Positions 15,786-17,147 of a DNA stretch of 17,147 nt are shown piece by piece (the stretch's first letter is position 1; each line of letters starts with the position of its first letter). This stretch comes from JAADCS01 sp964473735 (GTDB lineage: Bacteria; Hydrothermota; Hydrothermia; LBFQ01), in contig CAYYQD010000031.1 in assembly GCA_964473735.1 (NCBI GenBank), positions 1 through 17,147 on the forward strand, written 5' to 3'. The notes under the pieces are model-generated. The model did no database searches, was not told where the DNA came from, and worked only from the letters and a program-made list of their open reading frames with translations. Made by a program: the position numbers and the translations under genes.

Positions 15786-15792
15786 ATCCGGT

Positions 15793-16350
15793 GTGCGACC
15801 CCTCAAGAAGAGGTTTCTCCTTCTGACTGTAGGGCTGCCGGGGGTGGGAAAGACCACTCTGGTTAAACATCTGGTGAAGCTGATGGGTGAAGTGACGGTG
15901 TACGAGTCGGACGTGGTCAGGAAGAGGATAGTAGGATATCCTATAGATAGACCTCTGCCCAGACACCTCTACAGCCCGGATGTGAACGAGAGGACCTTTG
16001 CCTTCATACGGGACGGGGTCAGGGAGGACTTAAAAAACGGCAGGAGCGTAATAGTGGATGCTACCTTTACCCGGAGGGAGTACCGTCGCCCCTTCATAGA
16101 CGTTGGCCTTGAGACGGGTACCCCCACCATAGGTCTGCACGTATTCGCCCCGGAGGAGGTCGTAGCGCGGAGGCTATCCCTTCCGAGGCACAACTCCGAT
16201 GCGAACTACGAGGTGTATAAAGCCCTGAAGGAGAGCGCGGAACTTCCTCCGGAGGAGATGTTTCACATTTCCGTAGACGGTACGGAGGACCCCGTAGCGT
16301 CCGCTCTCAAGGTACTCACGTGGATAAGGGGACTTCTGAGGGTGCTTTAA
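15793..16350 (+). CDS. P-loop ATP-binding protein, kinase-like (AAA_33 type)
   Basis: A 185-residue P-loop protein. The Walker A motif GLPGVGKTT is at residues 14-22, and a Walker B-like strand SVIVDATF (85-92) carries Asp89. Arg-rich segments (RREYRRP at 94-100, RRLSLPRHN at 126-134) could form the lid that closes over ATP. This pattern fits the AAA_33 group of small-molecule, tRNA or polynucleotide kinases; the substrate cannot be read from the sequence. The start is GTG, 7 bases after TAGAAT, with no ribosome binding site. The stop is followed one base later by the methyltransferase gene, so the two are co-transcribed and might act on the same RNA substrate, but this is only inferred from position. 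Confidence 0.8.
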   Translation: MRPLKKRFLLLTVGLPGVGKTTLVKHLVKLMGEVTVYESDVVRKRIVGYPIDRPLPRHLYSPDVNERTFAFIRDGVREDLKNGRSVIVDATFTRREYRRPFIDVGLETGTPTIGLHVFAPEEVVARRLSLPRHNSDANYEVYKALKESAELPPEEMFHISVDGTEDPVASALKVLTWIRGLLRVL

Positions 16351-16351
16351 C

Positions 16352-16978
16352 TTGCTGACCAAACAGCACGAGATACTCTTTCAGGCCTTCGGCGGTTTCC
16401 CCCATCCCGACGCCGACTTGGAGCAGTACCCCACGCCTCCGGACGTGGCCGTACGTTTTCTGAACTTAGCCTCCAGAGACATCGTGGGAAAGAGGGTGGT
16501 GGATTTGGGATGCGGTACGGGGATACTTACCGTTGGGACGGCCCTCTTAGGGGCCGAGGTCTCCATCGGGGTGGATATGGACGTCGGGGCCCTAAGGATA
16601 GCCCGGAGGAACCTGCGTCTGGCCTCCGATGTGTTTGGAGATCTGAACGTAGCCTTCGTACGGGCCAGAGTACCGGAGTTTCACTTCAGGGCCGACACGG
16701 TTGTGATGAACCCTCCCTTCGGTATGAGGAGGAAGGGGAGCGACAGGGTCTTCCTTATGGCGGCCATGGAGGGGGCGGACGTGGTATGGACCCTTTTGGG
16801 GAGGGATAGCGATCCCTTCGTCGTTAGGCTGGCTACGGACATGGGTTTTAGAGCGGAGAGGGTGACGGACCTCCCCTTTACCCTCAAGAGGAGCATGCGA
16901 TTTCACAGGAGGGAGAGGATGAAAATGGTGGTTAGCGTGTATCGGCTGGAGAGGTACCGCTTTCCCTCTACTAAGTAG
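16352..16978 (+). CDS. METTL5-like RNA adenine methyltransferase (archaeal/eukaryotic type)
   Basis: A 208-residue SAM-dependent methyltransferase. It opens like METTL5 proteins, with FPHPDADLEQYPTPPDVAVRFL (16-37). It then has SAM motif I DLGCGTG (51-57), the acidic loop GVDMDVGAL (73-81), and motif IV NPPFGMRRKGSDRVFL (120-135), whose NPPF marks N6-adenine methylation. Human METTL5 makes m6A at A1832 of 18S rRNA, and archaea have relatives; finding this form in a bacterium is less usual. The natural target here is probably rRNA, by inference. The start is TTG, one base after the TAA of the kinase gene, with a possible GAGGG site 10 bases upstream; no in-frame ATG fits, because the LEQYPTPP motif must be included. 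Confidence 0.87.
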   Translation: MLTKQHEILFQAFGGFPHPDADLEQYPTPPDVAVRFLNLASRDIVGKRVVDLGCGTGILTVGTALLGAEVSIGVDMDVGALRIARRNLRLASDVFGDLNVAFVRARVPEFHFRADTVVMNPPFGMRRKGSDRVFLMAAMEGADVVWTLLGRDSDPFVVRLATDMGFRAERVTDLPFTLKRSMRFHRRERMKMVVSVYRLERYRFPSTK

Positions 16979-17147
16979 CATTCCATTTATTCAACGTGGA
17001 TAAAGGCCTGAAGTGTTGGTTCTACCGGGATCCCAAGCGCTTCAAGGATGGGAGAATGGTGGATTCCTTAGATTATACAGTAGCTGCGCGGCCAGACAGA
17101 GAAAAGGGGATTATGGTAAAAGGCCCTTCTACCCCGCCGTCGTAATC
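16979..17147. other. Right-hand end, no clear gene
   Basis: A 49-codon frame runs from GTG 16996 to TAA 17143-17145 (beginning VDKGLKCWFYRDPKRF), without a ribosome binding site or recognisable family. No terminator was seen behind the methyltransferase gene. The base composition is richer in A/T than the genes before it. Confidence 0.3.

Noticed and set aside
16996..17145. 49-codon plus-strand frame at the right end
   Set aside because: No ribosome binding site or -10 box at the expected distance and no recognised family; too short to support alone.

Overview
The window looks like a piece of chromosome from an uncultivated thermophilic, diderm bacterium. The evidence is indirect. Arginine is written mostly AGG and isoleucine mostly ATA, a codon habit common in thermophiles. 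The enzymes most resemble thermophile or archaeal forms. Surface proteins carry C-terminal domains like type IX secretion (T9SS) type A sorting domains, next to a gene for a SprA-like outer-membrane translocon. Together these suggest a deep FCB-like or candidate-phylum lineage (WOR-3/Hydrothermae type), but no rRNA or ribosomal marker is present to confirm it.

Layout. 1-467: 3' end of a membrane-anchored coiled-coil protein built of 11-residue repeats. 596-2773 (+): exported seven-blade SBBP beta-propeller with a sorting domain, with its own promoter, ribosome binding site and terminator. 2804-6041 (-): three separate genes, rdgB (house-cleaning XTP/dITP pyrophosphatase), ino1 (inositol-3-phosphate synthase), and a helix-hairpin-helix plus beta-rich protein. 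6042-6775: a 734-bp gap with no convincing gene but two diverged copies of a hairpin-forming repeat. 6776-12911 (+): a two-gene operon, a nicotinamidase-like cysteine hydrolase and the 1849-residue SprA-like translocon. 13188-14729 (+): second exported beta-propeller with a sorting domain. 14799-15728 (+): malate dehydrogenase, then a very clear intrinsic terminator. 15793-16978 (+): a P-loop kinase-like protein and a METTL5-like methyltransferase in a tight pair.

Two themes tie the region together. (1) Protein secretion: the translocon (SprA-like) and two probable clients lie within about 14 kb, so the strain probably decorates its surface with large propeller proteins through a T9SS-like route. 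(2) Gene starts: six starts sit exactly 7 or 8 bases after a TANNNT -10 box and mostly lack a Shine-Dalgarno sequence, the signature of leaderless mRNAs. The first propeller gene, by contrast, has a textbook ribosome binding site. Two downstream operon genes begin 1 base after the stop of the gene before them.

No tRNA, rRNA, CRISPR array, insertion sequence, attachment site or origin was recognised.
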